Assembly: GCF_002005205.3 (NCBI RefSeq)
Contig: NZ_CP019701.2
Span: forward strand, 2,170,001-2,234,000
DNA from: Rhizobium rhizogenes
GTDB taxonomy: Bacteria > Pseudomonadota > Alphaproteobacteria > Rhizobiales > Rhizobiaceae
DNA: 64,000 nucleotides
Direction of reading: 5' to 3'
Below, piece after piece: positions 26,682 through 34,505 of this stretch. The notes under the pieces were generated by a model. It saw only the letters and a program-made list of their open reading frames with translations. It was not told the origin of the DNA and ran no database searches. The translations under genes and the position numbers were made by a program. How positions within the stretch are numbered: position 1 is the stretch's first letter; each line of letters begins with the position of its first letter.

Positions 26682-27566
26682 ATGACATCCTATGTTCTGA
26701 CCGTAGCCTGCAAATCGACCCGCGGCATCGTCGCCGCGATTTCCGGTTATCTGGCGGAAAAAGGTTGCAACATCGTCGACAGTTCGCAGTTCGACGATCT
26801 GGAAACCGGCAAGTTCTTCATGCGCGTCTCCTTTATTTCGGAAGAAGGCGCTTCACTTGAGGCCATCACCGAGGGCTTTCAGCCGGTGGCGAAAAAATTC
26901 GGCATGGAGGCTGATATCTACCCGGATGGCCAGCGCATGAAAACGATGCTGATGGTGTCGCGTTTCGGCCATTGCCTCAACGACCTGCTCTATCGCTGGA
27001 AGATCGGCGCGCTGCCGATCGACATCGTCGGCGTCGTCTCCAACCATTTCGATTATCAGAAAGTGGTGGTCAACCACGACATCCCCTTCCACCACATCAA
27101 GGTGACGAAGGAGAACAAGCCGAAGGCCGAAGCCCAGCTGATGGACCTGATCGAGACCAGCGGCACGGAACTCGTCGTACTCGCCCGTTACATGCAGGTT
27201 CTCTCCGATGACCTGTGCCGCACGATGTCGGGCAAAATCATCAACATCCACCACTCCTTCCTCCCCTCCTTCAAGGGTGCCAACCCCTACAAGCAGGCCT
27301 ATGAGCGCGGCGTGAAGTTGATCGGCGCAACGGCGCACTATGTCACCGCCGATCTCGACGAAGGCCCGATCATCGAACAGGACACAGTGCGCATCACCCA
27401 CGCCCAGAGCGCCGACGACTATGTCTCACTCGGCCGTGACGTGGAAAGCCAGGTGCTGGCCCGCGCCATCCACGCCCACATCCACCACCGCACCTTCATC
27501 AACGGTAACCGCACCGTGGTCTTCCCGCCAAGCCCTGGAAGTTATGCTTCGGAACGGATGGGATAA
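26682..27566 (+). CDS. purU: formyltetrahydrofolate deformylase PurU
   Basis: A 294-residue enzyme that releases formate from 10-formyl-THF to balance one-carbon pools and supply formate for purine synthesis. It has an N-terminal ACT regulatory domain (about 3-80: YVLTVACKSTRGIVAAISG) and a formyl-transferase/hydrolase domain ending in NIHHSFLPSFKGANPY, with the catalytic Asn-His-Asp trio. The start at 26682 follows AGGGA. The CRISPR array begins 216 bases downstream. Confidence 0.94.
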   Translation: MTSYVLTVACKSTRGIVAAISGYLAEKGCNIVDSSQFDDLETGKFFMRVSFISEEGASLEAITEGFQPVAKKFGMEADIYPDGQRMKTMLMVSRFGHCLNDLLYRWKIGALPIDIVGVVSNHFDYQKVVVNHDIPFHHIKVTKENKPKAEAQLMDLIETSGTELVVLARYMQVLSDDLCRTMSGKIINIHHSFLPSFKGANPYKQAYERGVKLIGATAHYVTADLDEGPIIEQDTVRITHAQSADDYVSLGRDVESQVLARAIHAHIHHRTFINGNRTVVFPPSPGSYASERMG

Positions 27567-27633
27567 GCCCCGAGACCAGCCAGAGAGCCCGTGATCAGGG
27601 ATTTGGCGCGAACCACAAGCGTGTTATGGTTCC

Positions 27634-27680
27634 CCGGCCGGTTCGCACCGGCCGCTCTTTGAAATCGCAGCGATTTTTTT
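27634..27680 (+). terminator. terminator structures after purU
   Basis: CGGCCGGT-TCGC-ACCGGCCG (27636-27655) forms an eight-bp stem, and AAATCG-CAG-CGATTT (27662-27676) is followed by a T run to 27680. The second hairpin has the usual terminator form for purU. Confidence 0.65.
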
Positions 27681-27685
27681 ATAAT
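27659..27685 (+). promoter_or_regulatory. candidate promoter at the CRISPR leader
   Basis: TATAAT at 27680-27685 with TTGAAA at 27659-27664 (15-base spacer) could promote transcription towards the array, about 100 bases ahead. The spacer is short and overlaps the purU terminator, so this is a weak call. The direction is right for repeats ending in ATTGAAAC. Confidence 0.3.
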
Positions 27686-27782
27686 CAGGACCTGCCAGCC
27701 CCGCAGGCTCTTCCCTCGCGCATCGCCGTTCGCGCAATCCGCGTTTTTTCCGCAGTCAATTCCGGGGCTTCAGACTCCGGCA

Positions 27783-28334
27783 GTCGCCTCCTTCGCGGAG
27801 GCGTGGATTGAAACGCTGCGGTTGATGGCGAGTGGAAAACGACAAAGCCGTCGCCTCCTTCGCGGAGGCGTGGATTGAAACAGGCCATCACCGGATGGCT
27901 GGGCGCGCGTCTTGGGTCGCCTCCTTCGCGGAGGCGTGGATTGAAACATCCAGATCGCCTGTCTGCTGTTCGCCTAGGCGCGTCGCCTCCAACATGGAGG
28001 CGAGGATCGAAACTCCGCGCAGGTGCAGGATGTGGCAGGGGACCTAGTAAGTGCTCCATCAAGAAAGCAGGTTGAAACATGCCTTTGGCGCATACACGTA
28101 TTCAGGAAACAAGCCGCCTCATTCGCAGCAATGTGGATTGAAACTGCACGTCTGAGTAAGTCAGCACATGCGCCCGTTGTCGCCTCCCACCCGGGGCGGG
28201 AATTGAAAGCGCGTTAGCGTCGTCAACAACGTCATCCAGACGCTGGCCTCTCTTGCGGAGGGCTGGGCTAAAACAGGGCATAGGTCAATTGATGGGCCGC
28301 CTGAATATGTCGCCCCCGGGGCGAGGATTGAAAC
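27783..28334 (+). CRISPR. orphan CRISPR array, type I-C-like repeat, degenerate at its right end
   Basis: Nine repeat positions and eight spacers. Repeats 1-3 (27783-27814, 27850-27881, 27916-27947) are identical 32-mers: GTCGCCTCC, a loop TTCGC, GGAGGCGT and GGATTGAAAC. The GCCTCC/GGAGGC stem and ATTGAAAC end are typical of type I-C. Repeat 4 (27982-28013) keeps the stem but has a changed loop. Repeats at 28047-28078, 28113-28144, 28179-28209, 28243-28274 and 28309-28334 are progressively diverged; the last lacks six loop bases. Spacers are 33-35 bases throughout. Orientation by ATTGAAAC puts the leader on the left, fitting decay at the trailer end. No cas gene occurs in the window. The array points at the tctE 3' end, which starts 38 bases on. 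Confidence 0.88.
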
Positions 28335-28371
28335 GCCGCAGCACCCGCCAAACAGGAAGGCACAAAGCCCC

Positions 28372-29757
28372 TCACCTCATCCCACCAAACACCACCCGCG
28401 CCCTCAACCCGCGCCCGCCCGCACCATCCTCCAGCGTCAGCCGCCCGCCGAACAGCCCGGCGATCTCCTCGATGATCGCAAGGCCGAGGCCGGCGCCGGG
28501 GGCGGCGTTGGCTTCGCCTCGGGCGAAGCGCTGGCGCACCATGGCGCGTTTTTCCGGTGGGATGCCGGGGCCGTTATCTTCCACTTCCAGCCAGACCGTG
28601 CCCGTCTCCCCGCCGACGCGCACGGTGACTTCCGCGCCGCGCCCGGCATAGTTGATGGCATTGGAAACGAGATTGCCGATCAGTTCGCCGATCAGGAGCG
28701 GTTCGGCAAGAATGGTCGCCTCACCCTCGCCTTCGAAACCAAGATCAATGCCGGCGTCGGCCGCGCGCGGCACGAAATCGGCAGTCACGTTCTGCGCAAC
28801 AGCCACGAGATCTATCGCGGAAAAATCGTGTTTTTCGCTGGAGCCGGCGGCGTCGATATTGGCCATGCGCAGAAGCTGGGCGAGGATATGTTCGGCATGC
28901 GCCACTGACGCGCCGCCCTTCAGCGCCGCCGCCTGTGCTTCCTCTAAACTTCCCGCGCGGGCGGAAAGGGCGAGCTGGGTGCTGATGATGGCAAGCGGTG
29001 TGCGCAGCTGGTGGCTGGCATTGCCGGTGAAATGCCGGAGCGCGTCCAGCGCCGATTGCAGCCGCACCATGAAGGAATTGACGGTCTCCACCAGATTTTC
29101 CACCTCCACCGGCACGGATTGACGGATGGGGTGCAGGTCATTCGGGCTGCGCTCGGCAATGGCTTCGCTGAGCCGGTAAAGCGGCCTGAGCGAAATCGTC
29201 ACCGCGATCCAGACGATGATCGCCGCCCCCACAATCATCAAAAGCAGCCGCAGCGCCGAACGCAGAATGATGGCCTGCGCCAGCTGGCTGCGGGCAATGG
29301 TGGTTTCGGCAACCGTTACGGAAAACGGCACGGAATTGATGCCGGTGGAAGCGAAACGCCTGATAGCGGCAATACGGATCGGCTCGTCGCGAAACACCGC
29401 ATCACGATAGGCGGGCGTATCGCCATTCGTGTTCTCCACCGTCGGCAGGTTCTGGTAACCAGTGAGGAATTGCCCGTTCGGCCCGTCGACCCGGTAAAAC
29501 ACCCGATCCTGCGCCGCAGATGTCAGCATTTCCAGCGCGACATAGGGAATGTCGACTTCCAGCGAGCCGTCTTCGGCCACCACCACCCGCTCGGCAATGG
29601 CAAGCGCGGAACCGGAAAGCACCCGGTCGGAGACGACATTGGCGGTGTTGACCGCCTCGCGCCAGGTATCGGTCAGCGCAATGCAGCCGATGATGGCGGT
29701 GGAAATGAGAAGCCAGCCTAAAAGTCGCCGCCTGAGCGAATAGGCGGCCTGTCTCAT
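28372..29757 (-). CDS. tctE: TctE-type sensor histidine kinase
   Basis: A 461-residue membrane kinase. Membrane helices lie at about 13-30 and 168-190, bounding a periplasmic 2CSK_N-type sensor domain. HAMP-like sequence follows, then the H-box NASHQLRTPLA with phosphorylated His249, the N-box GNLVSNAINYAG, and a G-box ending GAGLGLAIIEEIAGLFGG. It would phosphorylate the TctD regulator, whose gene overlaps its start by four bases. Relatives control tricarboxylate uptake, matching the tctCBA genes nearby. Confidence 0.92.
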   Translation of the reverse strand: MRQAAYSLRRRLLGWLLISTAIIGCIALTDTWREAVNTANVVSDRVLSGSALAIAERVVVAEDGSLEVDIPYVALEMLTSAAQDRVFYRVDGPNGQFLTGYQNLPTVENTNGDTPAYRDAVFRDEPIRIAAIRRFASTGINSVPFSVTVAETTIARSQLAQAIILRSALRLLLMIVGAAIIVWIAVTISLRPLYRLSEAIAERSPNDLHPIRQSVPVEVENLVETVNSFMVRLQSALDALRHFTGNASHQLRTPLAIISTQLALSARAGSLEEAQAAALKGGASVAHAEHILAQLLRMANIDAAGSSEKHDFSAIDLVAVAQNVTADFVPRAADAGIDLGFEGEGEATILAEPLLIGELIGNLVSNAINYAGRGAEVTVRVGGETGTVWLEVEDNGPGIPPEKRAMVRQRFARGEANAAPGAGLGLAIIEEIAGLFGGRLTLEDGAGGRGLRARVVFGGMR

Positions 29758-30452
29758 TCAGCCATCTCCGGCAGCTTTTCCAGATAATAACCGATGCCGC
29801 GCGCGGTCTTCACCGTCAGCCCGTGGGGAGCGAGCCGCTTGCGCAGGCGGCTGACATATTGCTCGATGGCATTGGCGGAAATATCGTCGTCGAAGCCGGT
29901 CAGCGACTGCACGATCGCCTCCTTGGCGACGACCTTGCCGGCCCGCATGAACAGCACTTCCAGCAGCGCCACCTCGCGCGCCGGAATATCGAGCGGACGC
30001 CCATCGGCCGAAAAGGTGCGCGATGTGAGATCGAACAGCACCTTGCCGAAACTGAGCGCCGAGGAGCGCAGGCCGGCATTGCGGCGCAGCAGCACCCGCA
30101 CCCTTGCCTCGAATTCGGTGATATCGAACGGCTTGATCATGTAGTCGTCGGCGCCGAGATCAAGCCCCTTGACCTTTTCCTCCGGCGTGCCACGCGCCGT
30201 CAGGATCAGCACCGCCGCCTTGTCCTGGCGCGAACGCATGGAGCGCAGCACCTCGATACCATCCATTTCCGGCAAGTTGAGATCGAGAATGACCAGATCG
30301 AAACTTTCAGCCGCAATCGCCGCATCGGCGGAAGCACCGTCGGAAACCACGTCCACCGCATAGCCACTGCCGCGCAGCAGCGCCGAAAGACCCTCCGACA
30401 GCACCTGATTGTCCTCGACCAGCAAAATACGCAAATCTTCCTCCTGCAGCAT
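29754..30452 (-). CDS. tctD: TctD-type OmpR-family response regulator
   Basis: A 232-residue regulator: receiver domain about 6-120 with phospho-acceptor Asp57 in LVILDLNLPEMDG, acidic pair LLVEDN, and Lys in the switch region (DYMIKPFD). A winged-helix DNA-binding domain follows (about 135-225, ending KTARGIGYYLE). It overlaps tctE by four bases (ATGA). Its promoter region is shared with the divergent binding-protein gene, 63 bases away, a likely target. Confidence 0.93.
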   Translation of the reverse strand: MLQEEDLRILLVEDNQVLSEGLSALLRGSGYAVDVVSDGASADAAIAAESFDLVILDLNLPEMDGIEVLRSMRSRQDKAAVLILTARGTPEEKVKGLDLGADDYMIKPFDITEFEARVRVLLRRNAGLRSSALSFGKVLFDLTSRTFSADGRPLDIPAREVALLEVLFMRAGKVVAKEAIVQSLTGFDDDISANAIEQYVSRLRKRLAPHGLTVKTARGIGYYLEKLPEMAE

Positions 30453-30515
30453 TCCCGAGTTTAACCAAGCCCTTACCGCTTGTGAATGGCAAGCGCCTGC
30501 GGCATGATCTTTTCC

Positions 30516-31583
30516 ATGCGTATCTGTCTTCTTCTTTGCCTCTGTCTCTGCATGGCTTCACCCGCGCTTGCGCAGGTTGCCGTTTTTCCGGCCCCCTCAG
30601 GCAAGGCGGATGCCGAAACGCTGGTGGTCTATTCCTCTCTGGATGAACCTTTGGCAACGCCGATGATCGAAGGTTTCCAGAAGGCCAATCCCGATATCGC
30701 CGTCCATTACGAGGATATGCTGACCGGCGAAATCTATGACCGCATCGTCAAGGAAACCGATGCCGGCAAAAAAACCGCCGATTTCGCCTTCTCTTCCGCC
30801 ATGGATCTGCAGGTAAAACTGAGCAATGACGGTTACGCCCAGCGCTCGGATCTCGCCATGAGCGCCCGCTGGCCCGCCTGGGCCAACTGGCGCAACACCG
30901 CCTATGCGCTGACCTTCGAGCCGGCGGTCTTCGTGTATCACAAGCCGAGTTTCACCACCGAAAAGCCGCCCGCCACCCGCGCCGAATTCGTCAATTATCT
31001 CGAGCACCACGCCAAGGAGGTACATGGCCGCATCGCCACCTATGACATCGAACGCTCCGGTGTCGGGTTCCTGTTCATGTCGCGGGATCAGGAGCAGTTC
31101 GGCGATATATGGAGTGTCATCAAGGCCATGGGCGCGGCGGGCGTGAAGGTCTATTCCACCTCCTCGGCCATTCTGGAGCGCGTTTCCGACGGCCGTTTCG
31201 TGCTGGGCTACAATATTCTCGGCTCCTATGCGGCGGACTGGGCCTCACGCCACCCCGATGTCGGCATCGTCTTGCCCAAGGATTATACCGTGGTCATGTC
31301 GCGCATCGGGCTGGTGCCGGAAGCCGCCGCCAATCCCGAACTCGGCCGCCGTTACCTCGAATTCTTCATGTCCAAGGAAGGCCAGACGATCATGGCCCGG
31401 CAATTGCAGATCCCGGCCGTCAGCCCGGAAGTGGCGGGCGAAAACACCGCCAACACCATGCAGGCCATTCACGGCGCACAATTGCGCCCGGTCCCCGTCA
31501 GCCCCGGCCTGATGGTCTATCTGGACCAGGTCAAGCGCAGCCGGCTGATCGAGCGCTGGAACGAGGCGTTGCGCTCGCAATAG
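30516..31583 (+). CDS. periplasmic substrate-binding protein (ABC type, SBP_bac_6/FbpA-like)
   Basis: A 355-residue exported protein with a signal peptide (about 1-20, ending ALA) and an LVVYSSLDEPLATPMIEGF first strand typical of family 1/FbpA-type binding proteins for iron or organic anions. No matching permease or ATPase gene is adjacent. Its divergent position against tctD suggests it is a regulated input of the Tct system or an accessory sensor. The start at 30516 was chosen for the signal peptide; upstream ATGs at 30486 and 30504 are in frame. Substrate unknown. Confidence 0.8.
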   Translation: MRICLLLCLCLCMASPALAQVAVFPAPSGKADAETLVVYSSLDEPLATPMIEGFQKANPDIAVHYEDMLTGEIYDRIVKETDAGKKTADFAFSSAMDLQVKLSNDGYAQRSDLAMSARWPAWANWRNTAYALTFEPAVFVYHKPSFTTEKPPATRAEFVNYLEHHAKEVHGRIATYDIERSGVGFLFMSRDQEQFGDIWSVIKAMGAAGVKVYSTSSAILERVSDGRFVLGYNILGSYAADWASRHPDVGIVLPKDYTVVMSRIGLVPEAAANPELGRRYLEFFMSKEGQTIMARQLQIPAVSPEVAGENTANTMQAIHGAQLRPVPVSPGLMVYLDQVKRSRLIERWNEALRSQ

Positions 31584-31584
31584 A

Positions 31585-31692
31585 GCACGTCCTGCTTAAA
31601 CGGAATTGTTTGCCGTTCTCTATCTCTTTGTTTGCACACATTTTCCCGACGTAAAAACGTCTCCGCTTTTACTGGAAACGCTCTCGAGCGGA
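31585..31692 (-). repeat. CCAGNAAAAGTG-family repeat, minus orientation
   Basis: Read on the minus strand it contains GCGTTTCCAGTAAAAGCGG and AACAAAGAGATAGAG, matching the copy at 47033-47164. It fills most of the gap after the binding-protein gene. Confidence 0.55.
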
Positions 31693-31698
31693 CATGCG

Positions 31699-32667
31699 TC
31701 AGGCAGGCGCCGCTAACGCGTGTGCCTCAATTCCTTCGCGCGTCAACCAGTCCTGGAGAAGGCGCAGTAGTTCCGGCGCAAGCGGAAGCGCGTCGATATC
31801 GCGCATATCCAGAAGCGCCGGTGGCCCTTCACATATGGAAAGATGGTGAACCATGTTCGGCACCACATGGAATTCGGTCGGCACATGTGCCAGACGGGCA
31901 AGGCGCTCGGCGCTTTCGGAGGTGCATTGCAGGCCCTTTTCACCGGCGATCAACAGCATCGGGCAAGACACGGCGCGGTAGAGACCGTTGATGTCCAGAT
32001 CAATCAACTCGCGCAGCCAGCGGGCGCTGACACGCGCGGGGCCAAGACGGATCGTACCATCGTCAAGCGTGCGCACATGCGCGAGTTTGCGCCGCATGCG
32101 CCTGTCGTAGGGACCGCTAAAGCGCCGCCCGAGGCGCAGCAGAAAGCCCAGAAGGCCGGGCACTCCCGGCAATTCGCGCTCTATTCCCTCAGCCTGATTG
32201 ATCAGCATCGTCTCGGCACTGTCATCGAAGGGGCAGAGTTGGACGAGTGCGCGCGGCAAATGGGCCACCCTCGAAGACAATTGGGCGGCAATGGCTGTGC
32301 CTTCGCTGTGACCGAGCATGTACATGCGGGCGGGATTGCCAAATGGCGCAACGGTGAGCGCCTGCCAGCAGGCCTCCGCGTCGTTAACAAGGTCATGATA
32401 ACCGGCGGAAAGAAAATGGCCGCCGCTGGCGCCGACACCGCGCTTGTCATAGCGGTAGCTCGCGACGCCGCATCCGGCAAGCGCCCTGGCAAGCTTGAGA
32501 TAAAGGCCGGCACCACGCCCGCCCGCATTGCCGTCGCGGTCCACCTTGCCGCTTCCCTGAAGAAGGAGGACAAGGGGAAAGGGACCGTCTCCGGCGGGCA
32601 GGCACAGGCTACCGCCGAGGGTAAAGCCGGAACGAGCCACATTCCAGTCTCTTTCTGTAAATGACAT
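31699..32667 (-). CDS. alpha/beta hydrolase
   Basis: A 322-residue hydrolase without an obvious signal peptide. LVLLLQGSGKVDRDGNAGG (32-50) forms the oxyanion-loop region, YDKRGVGASGG follows, and the nucleophile elbow is GHSEGT (119-124, Ser121). A late Asp and His in the PNMVHHLS block could complete the triad. The start at 32667 follows AGGCGGG; a longer frame reads into the upstream region. It is convergent with the binding-protein gene. Substrate unknown. Confidence 0.83.
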   Translation of the reverse strand: MSFTERDWNVARSGFTLGGSLCLPAGDGPFPLVLLLQGSGKVDRDGNAGGRGAGLYLKLARALAGCGVASYRYDKRGVGASGGHFLSAGYHDLVNDAEACWQALTVAPFGNPARMYMLGHSEGTAIAAQLSSRVAHLPRALVQLCPFDDSAETMLINQAEGIERELPGVPGLLGFLLRLGRRFSGPYDRRMRRKLAHVRTLDDGTIRLGPARVSARWLRELIDLDINGLYRAVSCPMLLIAGEKGLQCTSESAERLARLAHVPTEFHVVPNMVHHLSICEGPPALLDMRDIDALPLAPELLRLLQDWLTREGIEAHALAAPA

Positions 32668-32865
32668 TGAACCCGCCTTTCCTTCAAGACTAACTGGCTG
32701 CACACACCGCTGTGGACGTCCGGCACAAATTAATAGAGAGTAAATGCGCAAGGACTTGCGTAGCGTCAGTTAGATGACAGCTTTTTGTGATGCTCTGCAA
32801 TCCTTCTTCATTCCGTGGAGGCGGAAGAAGATGCGGGAGGAAACCTTGAGGATTGCCAAGGCCCT

Positions 32866-32883
32866 GCGCTGAGTTCTCAGCGC
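32866..32883. promoter_or_regulatory. inverted repeat in the tctC promoter region
   Basis: GCGCTGA and TCAGCGC pair exactly around GTTC, 82 bases ahead of tctC. It is a candidate operator or attenuator; TctD binding is only inferred from context. Confidence 0.3.
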
Positions 32884-32964
32884 CGGCACAGACGCGCCCT
32901 GAAGCCCCCTTCCGCATAAACGAAAAACGACGCCCAAAAGGGCATCCTGAGGAGGGTTTTCTAA

Positions 32965-33909
32965 GTGAAACATTTTCTTATCGGCACATTTCTGGCGGGC
33001 GTGATCGCTCTTCCGGCGGTTGCAGCTGATTACACCATCATTGCTCCGGCAAATCCCGGCGGCGGCTGGGACCAGACCGCGCGTTCCCTGCAGACCGTGC
33101 TGCAGGAAGAAGGCATTTCCAAGAGCGTTCAGGTACAGAACGTACCGGGTGCCGGCGGCACCATCGGCCTTGCGCAGTTCGCCAGCCAGCAGAAGGGCAA
33201 TCCGAACGCCCTCATCGTCGGCGGCTACGTGATGGTCGGCGCGATCCTCACCAACAATGCACCGGTCACCCTCAAGGACGTGACGCCGATTGCCCGCCTC
33301 ACCGGCGAATATGAAGCGATCGTCGTTCCGGCATCCTCGCCGCTGAAGACCATCGGCGACCTCGTTGACCAGCTCAAGAAAGACCCCGGCAGCGTGTCCT
33401 GGGGCGGCGGCTCCGCCGGCGGCACCGACCATATCGCGGTTGGCCTGATCGCCAAGGCAGCCGGCGTCGATCCGACCAAGATCAACTACATCGCTTACTC
33501 CGGCGGCGGCGAAGCACTTGCCTCGATCCTCGGCTCGCAGGTTACGGCCGGCATTTCGAGCTATGGTGAATTCGAAAGCCAGGTAAAGGCCGGTACGTTG
33601 CGTCTGCTTGCTGTTTCCAGCGAAGAGAAGCTGGAAGGCGTCGACGCGCCGACGCTGAAGGAAAGCGGCCTCGATGTCGTCGTCCAGAACTGGCGCATGG
33701 TCGCCGCTCCTCCCGGCCTGACGCCGGAACAGGAAAAGGCCGTCAATGCCGACGTCGAAAAGCTGGCGAAGTCCGCCAAGTGGCAGGAAACCCTGAAGAC
33801 CAAGAGCTGGATGGACACCTATCTCGCCGGTGACGAGTTCAAGGAACAGCTTGCCAAGGACACTGCCGCCACCGAAACGATCCTCAAAGACATCGGACTG
33901 GTAAAATGA
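32965..33909 (+). CDS. tctC: tricarboxylate transport binding protein TctC
   Basis: A 314-residue periplasmic binding protein with a signal peptide (about 1-20, ending AVAA) and the Tct family opening YTIIAPANPGGGWDQTAR. The central blocks ESQVKAGTLRLLAV and SWMDTYLAGDEF fit the family. It captures citrate-like tricarboxylates for TctA/TctB; other carboxylates are possible. GTG start with a strong AGGAGGG eight bases upstream. It overlaps tctB by four bases. Confidence 0.93.
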   Translation: MKHFLIGTFLAGVIALPAVAADYTIIAPANPGGGWDQTARSLQTVLQEEGISKSVQVQNVPGAGGTIGLAQFASQQKGNPNALIVGGYVMVGAILTNNAPVTLKDVTPIARLTGEYEAIVVPASSPLKTIGDLVDQLKKDPGSVSWGGGSAGGTDHIAVGLIAKAAGVDPTKINYIAYSGGGEALASILGSQVTAGISSYGEFESQVKAGTLRLLAVSSEEKLEGVDAPTLKESGLDVVVQNWRMVAAPPGLTPEQEKAVNADVEKLAKSAKWQETLKTKSWMDTYLAGDEFKEQLAKDTAATETILKDIGLVK

Positions 33910-34400
33910 GCCAGGGTTCCAACCCTTCACAACATCAAAAGCGCCGCCCTGACTGGGCGGCGCTGGTGATTGCCATCGCCCTCGTCGCCATCGCCTGCGT
34001 GATCTTCTGGGACAGCGCCCGTCTCGCCAGCGTCACCGGCTATTCGCCGGTTGGCCCGGCAACGGTGCCTTATGCCATCGGCTTCTGTCTTGTCGGCCTG
34101 GCGCTGTGGACGGCCGTTGAGGCCTGGCGCGGCGATTTTCCCGAACGCGACAGGCAGGAAATCGCCCCGGTCGTCTGGGTCGTCGCCGGCCTTGCCGCGC
34201 AGATGCTGCTGTTGAACGTAGCGGGTTTCTCCATTGCCACGGGTCTGCTTTTCGCCTTCACGGCGCGCGCCTTCGGCAAACGCAAGCTCTGGTATTCGAT
34301 CCCCATCGGCGTCGTCCTGAGCTTTGCCATCTGGTTCATTTTTGCGCGCCTGCTGCAGCTTTCGCTGCCCGCCGGACCTCTGGAACGGCTGTTCTTCTAA
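33906..34400 (+). CDS. tctB: tricarboxylate transporter small subunit TctB
   Basis: A 164-residue membrane protein with four helices, a basic N-terminus and the TctB-type loop. It forms the small membrane subunit of the tripartite tricarboxylate transporter with TctA. It overlaps tctC by four bases and is followed 105 bases later by tctA. Length and topology match the family. Confidence 0.9.
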   Translation: MSQGSNPSQHQKRRPDWAALVIAIALVAIACVIFWDSARLASVTGYSPVGPATVPYAIGFCLVGLALWTAVEAWRGDFPERDRQEIAPVVWVVAGLAAQMLLLNVAGFSIATGLLFAFTARAFGKRKLWYSIPIGVVLSFAIWFIFARLLQLSLPAGPLERLFF

Positions 34401-34505
34401 CAGCCATTCCAGCCAAATTCGAGATCACAGGAAACCGCAGGCGCGCGATGACGCACGCCAGCCGTTCCGCCCGCCCATCGGGTCCACTTTGGGGGACATC
34501 TGTCC

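Noticed and set aside
27685..28080. An open frame on the minus strand through the CRISPR array encoding repeated FNPRLREGGD-like peptides
   Set aside because: The repeated peptide is the translation of CRISPR repeats, a known artefact of type I-C arrays; there is no ribosome site.
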